Shown: positions 9,846 through 22,072, numbered from the stretch's first letter. The stretch: DNA of 64,000 nt from Verpa conica (GCA_033030425.1 JAUFSD010000022.1:1240001-1304000), one strand, 5' to 3'. The notes: a model not told the origin generated them from the letters alone. A program made the numbers and translations.

Positions 9846-10118
9846 GGACTATGTAGTTGTGGAATAATTAATTTTTTTGTTCTCATTTACCTACTGTAAT
9901 TTGGGTTTGATATCGAACCCAATCGATTACGATCCAGGGGATATTTTCTTTCTCCAGGACTTGGGGGGCTTTCGGAGAAACTTTGGTACTTAGGTTTATG
10001 TGGCTGCCCACACAAACATAAGTACATTATAAACCCCCACTCACCAGAAAGCCCGCTTTCAACGTTGCCCCACCTTAATTCCTCGCCCGAACCATTCCTC
10101 CCTCTCAACCTAATACTA
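9846..10118. other. piggyBac 3' flank with imperfect hairpin
   Basis: This non-coding stretch contains an imperfect inverted repeat at 9986-10025, with arms GTACTTAGGTTTATGTG and CACACAAACATAAGTAC, that could form a stem. TTAA occurs near 10075, but without the 5' end of the element the piggyBac terminus cannot be fixed. Confidence 0.4.
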
Positions 10119-10608
10119 TGGTGCGCACGGCCATAAAGGTGTACCGGCAAATTTGGCATGTGGAACACCCCTATTAGGCCTAAGCGTGCCCAAGCATGCC
10201 CAAGTATGCCCAAGTATGCCCAAGTATGCCAACTTTTTTGGCTGCTTTATCCTCTAAAAAAAAATATTTAGATATCTATGCTAAAAGTACTTTTAGTAGT
10301 ATACAAAAGCACCCAGATACCTTCAATACACAAGATACCTCTCTTATGTATAATTTTTAGAAATTTTTGCCTAAGTATATATGATCATGTACAGTGTATA
10401 ATGGAGAACGTTCCACATGGCCCCTTTTCACACCCAAAAGTGAGGTTTTATTCCACAACAACCATAGCTCTTGTTAGGCTATAAAAAGTTGGAGACCTTT
10501 AAAATTACAATACAAACCTTTCCAACTTTTCTTGGAGGGTTCTGGTAATTATTGGTGTTGGAATATTGGCTTCAAAATCGCGGTACACCTTTATAAGCGT
10601 GTGCACCA
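10119..10608. mobile_element. MITE family A, copy 1 (490 bp, TA target duplication)
   Basis: The ends are inverted repeats: TGGTGCGCACGGCCATAAAG at the left and, reading inward from the right, TGGTGCACACGCTTATAAAG, both continuing with GTGTACCG. TA flanks both sides (10117-10118 and 10609-10610), the usual target of Tc1/mariner/pogo elements. It has no coding capacity. The interior phrase TTTATTCCACAACAAC is shared with copy 2 at 43408-43852 and, inverted and with changes, copy 3 at 56364-56800. Just inside the left end, GCATGCCCAAGTATGCCCAA-type 10-mers repeat about five times (about 10185-10230). Confidence 0.82.
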
Positions 10609-10610
10609 TA

Positions 10611-13600
10611 CTACCAACATGGTATATATATATCTTGATATTGCCAGTATGGAGATCTAGCGAGGTAGGTAGCAACCCACTTTAGCCGAAGAAACTGATA
10701 ACCAAATTCTAGCGCTTCCTGCCATCTCATCCGCAGCCGCACTTATCTCTCGCGTCTCAATTTCATCCCGACTACAATAACACGAACTAGTCTATGAGAC
10801 TGATTGAGATGCCTAGCAGAGTTTAAGGATGATTACCTCCCTATTAAAAGACTACAAGTTTAGGCCTCATCTCAAGAATAAATAGCAACTGAGCTAGTCG
10901 ATAACCTGAGAAGTATCGATCAAGACATATCTGTCAGTTATCGCTTCTGGTATACGTACGGTGGGACTATAAGTCGGTCATCGTCGACTACCGGCAGAAT
11001 CGAGTACGGTTTGGCAAAAGTGGAGTGCAGTGCAATCGCCCTCTAAAGATATTCAATTCCTACGAATATGACTAGCAGCATAGTGGGGTTTTATATGGGA
11101 AAGCTAGGGTATATTCATATAAGGATTTCCTTATAAAATGTGGTTGGGAATGGGTGGTAACATGGAGAACGAATGGCCAGAGCCGGTATGAAGTACCCAG
11201 TATACGCTTGTACTTACCCCGCCTCCGGAACCTTCACATACTCTTGGTACCTTTATAAACTATATGCGCTACAAGGAGATGCCGATTTATTAAGACAATA
11301 TCTTTATATAGCGATTTCACTGTACTGGCTAGATATCGGGACGAGGAGGAACGAAGCGCTGTGAGGAGTTCTAAGCTGGCGAGATTATGAAGACAAGATA
11401 TATCTTGAGTGATTTTAGCTCATCGGAAACACGAATTGTGCTCAGTACTGGGATATCATATTCTTATAACCCTTTATTCTTAGAAAGACTCCGAGTGATA
11501 TTTTGTGTCTCGTGACTAAGGAGCATATATCTATCCACAGCACATTATTATTCTCTACTTTACCTCTAATTCAGTTTATCACTTATTTTAGGCTACACTT
11601 CCAGAGGTGCACACCATTTTCTTCTTCATAACCAGTACTCCAGTTCCCCACCGCCCTTCTTCATGAGGAGCAGATCTCCCCCCATCACTTCCGCTTGATC
11701 CTCTCAGCCACCCTTTTGCCTTCTACCTCCGCACATCCCTCCTCAACTGTGCATTTATTATTTCCCGAAGGCTCCCCACCAACCGTTCCTCTTACACTCC
11801 TATTATCCACTGCAGGGAGGGCACCAGCTGCCTTCGCCATCTCACGAGCCAACGCTCTTTCCCTGCATCTCCCAGTTACAGCTGCACGATGAATCCGCAA
11901 CAGCTCAACTTCGATCCCAGCCTCAGGTTTATTATGCCGCTTGCGCCCATCTACGATTTTCGATGTTTTTAGGTGACTAATAAGTGCAGCTGAAGAGTTT
12001 TGTGGCCCGGGGCGAGCATGGGATTGGCGTTGAGCCGAGGTGGAATTTTCAGGGCTGCGGTACTGATATTTTTAACATAGGTTAACTTCAGGTAAGGGTC
12101 TTTAGATTCACATGGGGGTACTCTACAGCTAAGGCAGTGCTTTTTGTTACCCCGCTGCTGGTTTGGCGCAGTTTGATGCCAGTGAATTGTGGGGCTGTCG
12201 TGGCTAATGGTAACACTCCGAAGACAGCAGGAGGAGAAAGAGAAGAAAAAGTAGAGGTGGTATTGAGGATTGGTGTTAATTCCCCTTGGCTCTGACCTAA
12301 GCTAGAACTAAGCCTAAGTAGAATTGGGTCGATGAGATGGTCCATATCTAAAGACTGTGGTAGTTTTGTGGTACGATGAGTAGAGGTAGCGAGAGAATAT
12401 TCTTTCGTATAGGTGTAGACTCAGGGAACGCTTCTTGACTAAGAGAACCCCCTTGAGACCTATGCCCTACATGGCACTCCCCTCCAAATTCGTCTTAGGG
12501 CTTTTGTACTTCCTGGCTGCAATACTACCCTAAACGTTCACTCAAACGGCTTGGGATTTGATAAGTTCCGGACCACACAATGTAACGTTATTTTTTGATT
12601 TCACGTCATCTATACGTACGATAACGAAGGGACTCGTCAATTAAATATATGTTTTCCCACAAAACCAGAAAACTATGAGTATCTTACATCATTAAGTACG
12701 TATTAGCTCATATGACTTTCTGGTGCACGTGCCTAGAGTATCCAAAAAATTAATATATCTATACTATAGTTCACGACCGGCGGCTATATAAGTTTTTATT
12801 TAATAAAGGGAATCTATGTAACCCGGACAGTATTACCCTTCTTGATCGATAAAATTCCAACCCCTACATGGGTAAACCTCAAAATCTCAAGAATCCTGGT
12901 CAAAACTACAATAACCCGAACTCCAGACAATTAGATTCACTAACTATACAGCGATTATATCATGCGATTGGAGCGATGAATTATTTTCTCTAGGTATCAA
13001 TTTACGTATGTTCCGGTCTCAAACCCCTGCTCCTGCTTGTATGTATATCTCTAGTGCGGGATAAAGTCTACATGTCACTCATTAGTTTAAAGATAATTTG
13101 GAGAAACGATTCTTATTGGCCCTCCTACTTCTAATATCTTGTTTCTAGATCGGGTCCTAGTTTGTACTGTACCGGGATCTATGTTGATAGGGTAGTCCCT
13201 GATCACTAATTTTTACACATGCCTGTAGACTAGAGAACCAATCCAATGCGATGCCTAGTATTCGGTTGGTTGGTTATCGATATGGTGCAGCAGCGCTAAC
13301 CCACAACTAAAGCCCGGGGTACTAACCACAGGCTAATAATCCAAGTCTTGTATCAATTCTAGTTAGCCTCTTCCAATCAACCAATACTTAAAAAGTAGAT
13401 TTGTTGTTGTGGCAACAAAAGTTCCTGCATACTGAAGGACCAATCGGAGGTCACCGAACTAATTGGGAAACTACATAGCAGGACCCTGGGAAAATTACCG
13501 GAGACGCTTTAAATCCTACTTCGGTAATAAATACCGGTTGTGTATGCAGAAATCAGGTAATGGATTTGGAGCCTTATAGAATTTAGAGTATTTACCGGAA

Positions 13601-14188
13601 ATATAGCTGGCTGTGAAGTAGCAATGGAATAGTGCTTTTCGACGTAGAATACAGCTTGCATCTCGGTCCCGGAGGTGGTGGTCGAGCGGATATGATTAGG
13701 GCGTCGTGTGTTCACAACTATGGGAACATTAAATAGTCAGAGAATGAAGTGTACAAATAATGAAGTACGTTGCTGTTGAACTCTTTGTGACCTTCCACTC
13801 AATGCTAAAGAAGGGTTGGGAGTGAGCAAAGAACACCAGTCATCCTTTGACCTGATCAGTCCTAGCGTGAGCACGTGATACTCCCCACAGAGCCCTTAAC
13901 AGATTCTATGGGAAGTCACTCACGTCCTTCCTGCAACTTCTACAACACTTTTAAACAACACCACTATTCATTCTCTATCATCACAAGAAAATACCATCTA
14001 TTTTTCCTCTATCTCCAGATAGTAAGTCATCCACAAACCCGTATTCATCATCTCCATACCTCATCAAGACTCTTCAATGATTCCGGAAATCCCCATTCTA
14101 TGAGCAAGTTTGTCGTAGCAAATCATCTACCCTAATCCTCACCCTTCCATTCCTTTTCTTGTTTAACACGAATCATTATCTAGTCGAA
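10611..14188. other. Long stretch without a recognisable gene
   Basis: Only short chance frames occur. A CT-rich segment at about 11560-11890 and another at 13880-14150 resemble fungal promoter or 5' UTR sequence; the second precedes the small ORF at 14189. No transposase, RNA gene or clear terminal repeat was recognised. Confidence 0.5.
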
Positions 14189-14506
14189 ATGCCCCCTCTT
14201 CGTATGCGCTCAAACGCGACTGCCGCCTTCCAAGGTAACCCAATCATTTCAATGATACCACCAAAGCCATCTCCCACCGGTAGCGAGCTGGCTATTCCAG
14301 CGGAGGCAAGTCCTGAGGCAGGTTCCCCCAACAACGAGAACACAAAGAACACTAAAGGAACCCAACCTGCTGAAAAGCCCACCGACAAAGAGACTCAGGC
14401 AAAGATTAACATGGCCGGAGGTGTTGAATACAGCCACGAAAATGACAGTACCGGGGCTAATGGAGGAAAGGGCGAAGATGCAAAGGGAGGAGCAAAGGAG
14501 GGGTAG
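14189..14506 (+). CDS. Small hypothetical protein, low complexity
   Basis: Reading from the ATG of MPPLRMRS gives 105 residues; an in-frame ATG 10 codons earlier (14159) is also possible. The composition is rich in Pro, Thr, Asn, Lys and Gly, with a GGKGEDAKGGAKEG end, and the protein is probably disordered. A CT-rich leader of about 250 bp precedes it, as in many fungal promoters, and the codon composition differs from surrounding AT-rich DNA. No domain, signal peptide or membrane segment was recognised. It may be a lineage-specific gene or a chance frame. Confidence 0.4.
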   Translation: MPPLRMRSNATAAFQGNPIISMIPPKPSPTGSELAIPAEASPEAGSPNNENTKNTKGTQPAEKPTDKETQAKINMAGGVEYSHENDSTGANGGKGEDAKGGAKEG

Positions 14507-17215
14507 CACCCCTCTATAGCTGAACATCAGAGTACAAAGGTCAGCGAGCATTGCTACGAGTGTTATGGAATCCCTAATTTCTTAAGTCCATAGCTTATTG
14601 CTTAAGTTATCTTCTACTTTGTATAGTCTTTACTACTGCTTCCTCATCTTGTCTAACCTCTACCCTAATGTTATATTCATAAAGCTGAGTTCTTCTACCC
14701 AGGATATGGCTCGCTATCATTTCGTTCTATAGCTTTTAGCCACTTCCTCTTTAACTATCTAAAATCGTAAATTTAACTCATGGGTTTTTATAAGTCATCG
14801 TTGTCATTGAAGCCACTATCACGTTTGTGAGGTAAATAATGGCTTCGAATACATCAGCTATTAGGACAGCTTCCTACAATTGAGAGTGGCATAGGCTAAC
14901 GTCATGAATTATCACTCGCGGGACTCTCCGCCAGATTTCGGCCTCCAGTCACACAGAAAACTCAACAGAAAACCTCATAGATCAGAAAAACCTTAGGAAT
15001 CAAGAATGAAATAGGGGTAGATAGTATGTGACATAGGCTTCACCAATACCAGACCTCCATCCCGCTATCTCTTGACATAGTTACGTCCACCTCCCTCCAC
15101 CTCTAAACATCCTCATTCATAATGTAGTATTTCCAGTCTCCCTTCAAAATAGAACGCCATACCCTCTATACCCCTTCCCCCCAGCCGAATTCCACATTGA
15201 GTTGACAGATATTTAAAGTATAAGACTCGCTATCTCTCGCACACCTTGAACTAAAAGTGCTAGATATGCAATAGCAGTACACAAGCGAACTTCCACCAGA
15301 GAAAAAAATAATAACTAGAGGGATCAACTTTTTGACGCATGTCTTACCCAATGGGCTGTTCGAAAATAGACCGCCCAGAATTATCATCCTTTGTAAACAT
15401 GGTGACTTGTACCTAATATGAGGACATCAATGTTGACTCACATGAGGCACATTGACCTTTAATTTACGGTAAACGACGGCATTTACAATTTGGAACCTTG
15501 GAAAAAAAGTGAGCTTTATAAAAGTATTGAGAGCTAGCTAGAATAGCATGCTTTGAGCCGCTAGATTGACATGAATATGGGTAAAGGATGGGGTAGTTCA
15601 GTTCGTGTAGCATGCTACGATACAAGGCTCTTTTGTATCCATCACCGAGCCCAAACAAACTAAGGGATAATAAAGAATCCTCAGGTACCATAAGAATAAA
15701 AGAGAAAAAGAAAAAGAAAACACAAGTATAATCGCAAAAGAAGCGATGCTGGAACGCCTGGGGCGTGTATCGAGATATTCTACCAGTAGACGTTCCAAAA
15801 TCCCCTCAATACATCTGTAGTTGTGAAGTACAGAGCCGAATACACTTAGGGTATGAAACAAGATAGATGTCAAGCTAGAGTAATAAAAGGTATAACTAAC
15901 GGATACAGCTTCGTAATAGGAATTTAGGAGAAACCAGGCAACAAAGGTTACCGAGAACAAACTAAAGAAGATAACAGAGGTCAGGGGAGATCCCTCAAAT
16001 AAAATATCCACCTAAAAGTAGCCAAGAAAGTGTACCAAAAGAGGGGAAATAGAAAAACTACACAGAAAACAGGCCAAGAGGAATCAAAGGGTAGCTGGAG
16101 ATAAGCCGAAACAGGCCGTAAAGGCGCCGGAATCACACAAGTAGTCGCCCAAAACTAGGCAAAAGGCGTACCGGGAGAAGACGAGAGACCAGGAAAAATA
16201 AAGGTAAAGTAGGTGATAGAATCAAGTGGTAATGGCGCCTACAGAAGGTCAAAGGTCGGTACATAAACTTGATGAAGCGGAGTGCGCGACTTAAACCAAA
16301 CCAGGAGATTAAATCATGTAGGTAAAGGTGATGAGAGCCTTGGCTATAACCTTGAGGAGAAAATGCATCGGTAACGCTCAACTAAGGTGTAGAAGGTGGT
16401 ACTTGTGGGAATAGCCAGCGGTGAATAGTTGCTAGATGAAGGCAATCTAGTACGTATTGCTAGTACTAGCTAGTCTGGATCACCATCGTCGGTAATCGCC
16501 TTTAGAAGATATCTTGAAGGTAGAAATTTCTGGGTTTTACACGATTCAGAAACTCCAATAGGGTCTTTCTATAATTTTACCCCGATATATTACATGGGAA
16601 TAAGCTTGCCCCCAACCCCATGATCCCACCCTCTTTCAGTGCGCATGAGCAGGCTATCAGTATGGATCTGGACACAAGACTAAGACATGAGCATAATCAT
16701 GAAATAAGAGAGTTTTATTGGGAGCTTTTAGCCGTGCGGGAATTACAAGTTTGCTGTTGATGCATCAATAAATACACTTCATGTTACAGTATCTATATTG
16801 TTCCACAGATATAATTCTATATAGCTATACTGACAGAGCCGCTGTCTATTTATCATCCTTTTTTCTAAGCACTACCTTACCTTAATCATATTATGCCGTC
16901 TGTGTAAATGAAGGGATCCTTCGCCAGTTATTTAACCAAATACAAATTCTTGGTCGATTAATGAAGAACAAGCATAACGTAATCTTATACTCACGAATTT
17001 CTGCCCTTGAAAATCCGGCTATATCCCACAGTATAAACTCTAATTAATGAATTAAACAAAAAAAACAAAAAAACAGTATGAACTCCCATAGACTGAGGCT
17101 ATGATACACAGCTCTATTATAGGAATCTATGGATTGTAGTTCCCCTAGGTATTGGAGGGCTATTGGTATAGCCTCTAGCCCTTGCTTTTGCATATGCAGA
17201 ATTTATTATCTACTC
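14507..17215. other. Mostly empty stretch with one hydrophobic minus-strand ORF
   Basis: The one ORF of note is on the minus strand from 16011 to 15598 (137 codons). It is strongly hydrophobic, with segments such as IASFAIILVFSFSFSLLFLW, and a second hydrophobic frame at 16381-16133 lies upstream. Together they could be exons of an orphan membrane protein, but no family is recognised and T-rich DNA easily yields such frames. Nothing else was identified. Confidence 0.3.
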
Positions 17216-17331
17216 GTAAACCGCTGACGTTGTAGAACAGACCGCTATTACATACTATACAAAAATACGCCAAGTCTATGGCTTTTTATGGCATGCAATA
17301 GCAGTCGGTTCTACAAACATCAGCAGTTTAC
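17216..17331. repeat. Foldback MITE family B, copy 1
   Basis: A 116-bp foldback has ends GTAAACCGCTGACGT and, reading inward from the right, GTAAACTGCTGATGT, each continuing into TGTAGAAC and GCTATTG-like blocks, so nearly the whole unit can fold into one hairpin. A second copy lies at 21956-22072. Similar words also sit outside the arms in both copies (GCATATGCAG, GCGCATGCAG). No clear target duplication was found. Confidence 0.78.
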
Positions 17332-17804
17332 AAGTAGTAACCTTTTCAGTGCAGCAAGGCTTATCGTGTTACCATACTAAACACCTTTATCATATTTACA
17401 GAAATTTTAAATCAGAGCCAGTATCTCTAATTTCACCCCTATCTAACTCTAGCCCATATCACCGCTTTACTCCCGAGCGCTGATGGCGGTCTATTGTACC
17501 GGGTGTGCACGATAAATATGGCGAACTCGAGTCCGATAGGGCCAGGATATGCGGGCGCCACAGGGAGTAGCCCAATAGTCTCTACTTGCGTATGTGTACT
17601 TTGTATGGAGGAAAAAAGTATGGCGAACATTTTGTATATTTAGGCAGTACAAAAAATTAATACGGAGTTGCATTGCCTCCAGCGGCAATAACAGCTTCAA
17701 GCCTGCGAGGCATACTTCTGATTAAGCTGTCAAGCCGGTCTACCCCAATATTATCCCAGGCATTCTTTAATACAATTTTTAATACTTCTATATCAGCAGT
17801 CCTC

Positions 17805-18446
17805 TGTGGCGGGGCGGTTGGGATGGTACGGTGAAGCCTAGGCAACGGAACGGTGACAGCGACTAAGACGGCGACAATGAACGGTGTTACGGCAAAAGAT
17901 ATTACAAGTGGAAAACTCTGTAATATTTCTTTTACTAAACAATATAAACAAGACGTTGCGTGCCTAAGAAAATCCTCGGGGCGAGGCCCCTCCTTATACG
18001 TTTTCCCCTCTTTTCCTGCCTACAAAATAACCTTTACACCAAAGAAAACTTTTCACCCCGATTCCAAAATCCCCCACTGTTTCTGTTGGATATGCCATAT
18101 CCAACAGAAAGGTATCTTTCCCGTACAAACCGCATACAAAGTGTACAAGAGGACTTTGGGGGCATCCGACAACGTTACGTAAAATCCGAAACTAACAAAA
18201 TGGGCCGTCGGCCCGAAAAACCTTATTGACAAATACGTTTATCGTCATCAACCTTGGGTGCGCGAACATAAGCCTTCCCGCGCCTATTATTGCCTGTTTG
18301 TAGAAACGTTCCCTCCGCGCGCACTTAATCGACTCGATCGTCTAGTGGGGGCGAGGTCGAAGGTGACCCTCTTACGGAGGTGTGATCCGGTTTTGGCCTT
18401 GTTTCATGTGACGGTGGCATGGGTACCCTTGGAGCTGCCCGCGACA
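17805..18446 (+). mobile_element. 642-bp TG..CA element, left copy
   Basis: The element begins TGTGGCGGGG and ends CCCGCGACA. TG..CA ends with a 5-bp target duplication fit a solo LTR; TGTSGCGGG end repeats also allow a small DNA transposon. It contains a 31-nt near-perfect hairpin at 18080-18110 (TTTCTGTTGGATATG, one central base, then its complement). Short frames inside (up to 109 codons) match no known protein. The copy at 18511-19152 is almost identical and inverted. The present flanks are TCCTC at the left and CTCAA at the right and do not match, which is explained by inversion of the central piece. Confidence 0.85.
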
Positions 18447-18510
18447 CTCAACCTTATTGAAGCTTTATGGGGGGATATGGAGACAGAATTAGGAGAGACT
18501 ATTGGGAGGA

Positions 18511-19152
18511 TGTCGCGGGCAGCTCCAAGGGTACCCATGCCACCGTCACACAAAACAAGGCCAAAACCGGATCACACCTCCGTAAGAGGGTCACCTTCGA
18601 CCTCGCCCCCACTAGACGATCGAGTCGATTAAGTGCGCGCGGAGGGAACGTTTCTACAAACAGGCAATAATAGGCGCGGGAAGGCTTATGTTCGCGCACC
18701 CAAGGTTGATGACGATAAACGTATTTGTCAATAAGGTTTTTCGGGCCGACGGCCCATTTTGTTAGTTTCGGATTTTACGTAACGTTGTCGGATGCCCCCA
18801 AAGTCCTCTTGTACACTTTGTATGCGGTTTGTACGGGAAAGATACCTTTCTGTTGGATATGGCATATCCAACAGAAACAGTGGGGGATTTTGGAATCGGG
18901 GTGAAAAGTTTTCTTTGGTGTAAAGGTTATTTTGTAGGCAGGAAAAGAGGGGAAAACGTATAAGGAGGGGCCTCGCCCCGAGGATTTTCTTAGGCACGCA
19001 ACGTCTTGTTTATATTGTTTAGTAAAAGAAATATTACAGAGTTTTCCACTTGTAATATCTTTTGCCGTAACACCGTTCATTGTCGCCGTCTTAGTCGCTG
19101 TCACCGTTCCGTTGCCTAGGCTTCACCGTACCATCCCAACCGCCCCGCCACA
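18511..19152 (-). mobile_element. 642-bp TG..CA element, right copy (inverted)
   Basis: This has the same length and near-identical sequence as the left copy in opposite orientation. In the region compared, differences were TTTCATG in the left copy against TTTTGTG in this one, as would arise if one ancestral CpG lost its methylcytosine on opposite strands. The present flanks are GAGGA at the left (18506-18510) and TTGAG at the right (19153-19157). These are the complements of the left copy's outer flank and inner flank. Confidence 0.85.
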
Positions 19153-20134
19153 TTGAGGTCTGGTGACTGTGGGCACCAAGGAAGAACCTCTACATTATTT
19201 TTTTCTCGGCATGTAATAGATACACCTTGATGCCCTGGAGCACCGTCTTCTACTACCTGTGTCCATCCATATTCTTCACAACTCTTATGCCAAAATGGTA
19301 TAAGATAAGGATCAAGAATATGTTCAGTATATGTAGCAGACTTTATAGTACAGCGTGCAGGTGTAAATACTAGCTCTGATTTTAGTGTACCACAAAATGC
19401 ACCCCATACCATTACAGTCTTTTGCCCTGACTCCCAGGTTTCATCAATGCAATCAGGATGATATTCTTCGTCTGGACGTTGTATAACCCATGGTCTGTGT
19501 CCAAAACCGGCAGTACTGAAAATCGATTCATCAGTCCATACAGTGCGAAGCCAGTCATCATATGTCCAGTGGAGCCGGTCTCGGCACCACTGTACACGTT
19601 TAGGTTTATTGTAATCCCGTATACCCCATCTAATTAACAAAAGTAAGTATAAAATATAATATTATGGAGTAGTACTGTATACTTTTTGCGTGGTAGTCTT
19701 TTATAATAACCCATTGATGCCATAACATTCCGTAATATGCGTACTGAACAAGCATATCCCATCTCTTGAATTATTGCTTCCCATGGTAATCGCCGAGTCC
19801 TTCTATCTCTCGTCACAAATTCCCTCAACCGTTCCTTCTCTTCTACCGTAAAAATAGGAGGTCGACCCTGACGCTGACGGTTGGAAGGAGTACCATTTGC
19901 TTTGGCTCGCGCATAAATCTTCTGACATGCTCGGTAATCAACATTCACCTGTCGAGCAACTTCCTTCCATGTCATCCCCGCATCGCGTAACGCAATAATA
20001 CGGACTCGTTCATCTCGGGTGGTTTCTTTGCCGGAAGTACTGCTTTCACCGAAGTGACTAACACGGGTTCCCTTCTGCTTCATGCTTAGGAGGTATCGAT
20101 AATGCTCGGCGCCGAGTGAAGTGCTCACGGTCAA

Positions 20135-21955
20135 GGTTGTATGAAGAACAAAGATACTTCTCTCAGGTACTCATACTCACCACTGTATCTACGTGGCTGA
20201 TGCCAAATTGCTAACAGAAGCAACCAACCACGGCTTGCAGGATCTTGCATCATGGAGCTGCCCAACCGGCAACAGTTCGCCAGACTTACCCTTAACCCCC
20301 GGTACATCATTCAGCCCTGTTTCTTACACGATCCCTATATCTTTTTGCACATTTACATAACGCATATCCGTGCTAAACAAATCGTTTTCATATGTATATC
20401 ATCACGATTGGGATAATCAAGTCCCTCTACCATAATATACATCACTGGTTTCACGATACTCAGTGCCGATCTTGTACATGAGTTAATATCTTCTATCAGT
20501 GCTTTTTTTTTCCCGATTCAGCAGCACAGTACCGTCGAAGGGCATTTTCAAAAGTTGGCCTTTGCAAAACGACCTGCGCATCCATGTACTTATGATTAAT
20601 TGATTGATTCAACGACCTGCGCATGCATATAGAACTATACAAATCACTCATGGTTGGTATTTATTTGCTAAAAATTTATAATCGCCAAGTAACCGGCTAC
20701 AAATATGCCCACGAAACCCAGCTAATAAGGTACCTACGGACGTAAGCCCCGTCAAACTACAAAATCTCATGAATCAGACAATTTTAGGCATCAATAACAC
20801 CTACAGCGCGCATGAAGGCTGAATATACCCTTTCCTCACGTTAGAATTTGACCCAAAGCTACCGCTGGCGAACTGCCCTGTAAACCTGCGAGAAACCACG
20901 CGCATCTCTAGGCATTATTACAAACTGTGAATAATGCGATGCCACGCACACAATAACGGTGAAATATAGGATAGTATAACGACCCCAATAGCTCAAGTGC
21001 AAGTTCAACTTCCCAGTGATCATCCTCCTACGCCTGAGAGTAATGAATCTGTGAGGCTGGTAGTTATTCTCACTGTTGCCTATAGCTATATTCGTAAGCT
21101 TAGAGGGCAATAACATGCGCAGTATTCCATAGATGAGAGCTAGTAATCATCACTGGTTTCATTACGCTTATTCCCTGCATATGCAGTATCCTTATTTCTG
21201 CTTTCGCCCGCACCAAAGCATCGTCCAACCACTCAGTGACTAAGAATTTTATCTTACCGCAAGAGTGCAGCTAGAGGAAACAGGGGTTCGATCTGATAAA
21301 AGCCACCGGAAGCACTTCGCCTAAAAATGAGCAGAGAAACCTAATGGTGGTTTGAACTTTTTATTGGGAATACAACCTACATGATATCCAGTGATGAGCA
21401 TCCTCTTCTCTAAGCCTCGTGCGGAGAACTTGGAGATGCATCGCCCCCTGCCCTCCCCTGTATATACATGGCGCCCAAAATAACGCAAAATCAAGCCTAC
21501 CAGATACTTTAACACTCTAGATAAAATCTATATTTGATTTTAGAGTAACTATAATAACCCGTAAAACACAACACCCTGTTTTTCCCGCCCCGTTTTGTTT
21601 TGCCTTTCTTTATAAAAAAAAAAGTCTACTAGGCTTAAGTTCATGTGTGGCCAGGTACAGGCCAATTTTTAACCAAAAGACATACCGAATATGTAAAATT
21701 TCTGGTAGAATACCACTGACCCATTATAAAAGATGATTATTTCACCCTCTTTTAGCAGCAGTACTAGGAAAGTGTTGGGATACGCTTACGGATACTACTT
21801 TACACAAATCTTTCGGGAAAAATAAAACTTGTGTATATCTTACGGGATCCCTACAAAGCATTTTTTTTAGTGTGTGGTAAACTCAATATCTCGCTAAATC
21901 TGGTTATTGCTACCGAAGATTTTCATGCTGCACTGCGCATGCAGTATGAATATTC
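20135..21955. other. Gene-free stretch
   Basis: No gene was recognised. A short direct repeat of AACGACCTGCGCATSCAT is present near 20568-20625. The outer ends of the Tc1 element could not be located. Other frames here are short and without domain signals. Confidence 0.5.
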
Positions 21956-22072
21956 GTAAACCGCTGACGTTTGTAGAATCGATTGCTATTGCGTACCATA
22001 CAAAATCACACAATTGGCTTAGTTTTGTATAGAATGCAATAGCGGCCCGTCCTGCAAACGTCAGCGGTTTAC
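21956..22072. repeat. Foldback MITE family B, copy 2
   Basis: The 117-bp unit runs from GTAAACCGCTGACGTTTGTAG to its inverted complement CAAACGTCAGCGGTTTAC. The arms are better preserved than in copy 1 at 17216, with GCTATTGC and GCAATAGC blocks further inward. The loop centre differs between copies. Confidence 0.82.

Larger units (their letters stand above)
17805..19152. repeat. Large near-perfect palindrome, 2 x 642 bp with 64-bp loop
   Basis: Two arms of 642 bp surround a 64-bp centre (18447-18510). The centre is a displaced piece of Tc1 transposase. A transcript across the locus would form a very long double-stranded RNA stem, which in fungi can feed RNA silencing. Such palindromes are unstable in replication and difficult to assemble. 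Confidence 0.92.
17657..20134 (-). pseudogene. Tc1-type transposase broken by two inserted elements
   Basis: Exon 1 (20134-19683) holds paired helix-turn-helix DNA-binding domains (KEVARQVNVDYRACQKIY; GRPPIFTVEEKERL). A 53-bp intron (19682-19630) follows. Exon 2 carries the catalytic Asp in WTDES and VEDGAPGHQG, up to SPDLN near 19158. Two 642-bp elements then interrupt the gene. The catalytic-Glu segment (LNLIEALWGDMETELG) lies between them (18447-18510) on the opposite strand, and the C-terminus (ADIEVLKIV..RRLEAVIAAGG) resumes at 17799-17657. No other stop was seen, so the gene was probably intact when hit. In its present order it cannot encode the DDE enzyme. Confidence 0.9.

Noticed and set aside
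18258..18632. 124-codon plus-strand ORF with an LNLIEALWGDMETELG segment
   Set aside because: It is a chance fusion of arm sequence with the inverted 64-bp Tc1 piece, not an independent gene.
17853..19104. Two identical 109-codon frames in the palindrome arms
   Set aside because: They are mirror copies in a non-coding-looking repeat with no known domain; identity follows from the arms being copies of one element.
20568..20625. Direct repeat as a possible CRISPR-like array
   Set aside because: Only two units, with a eukaryotic context; no array structure.
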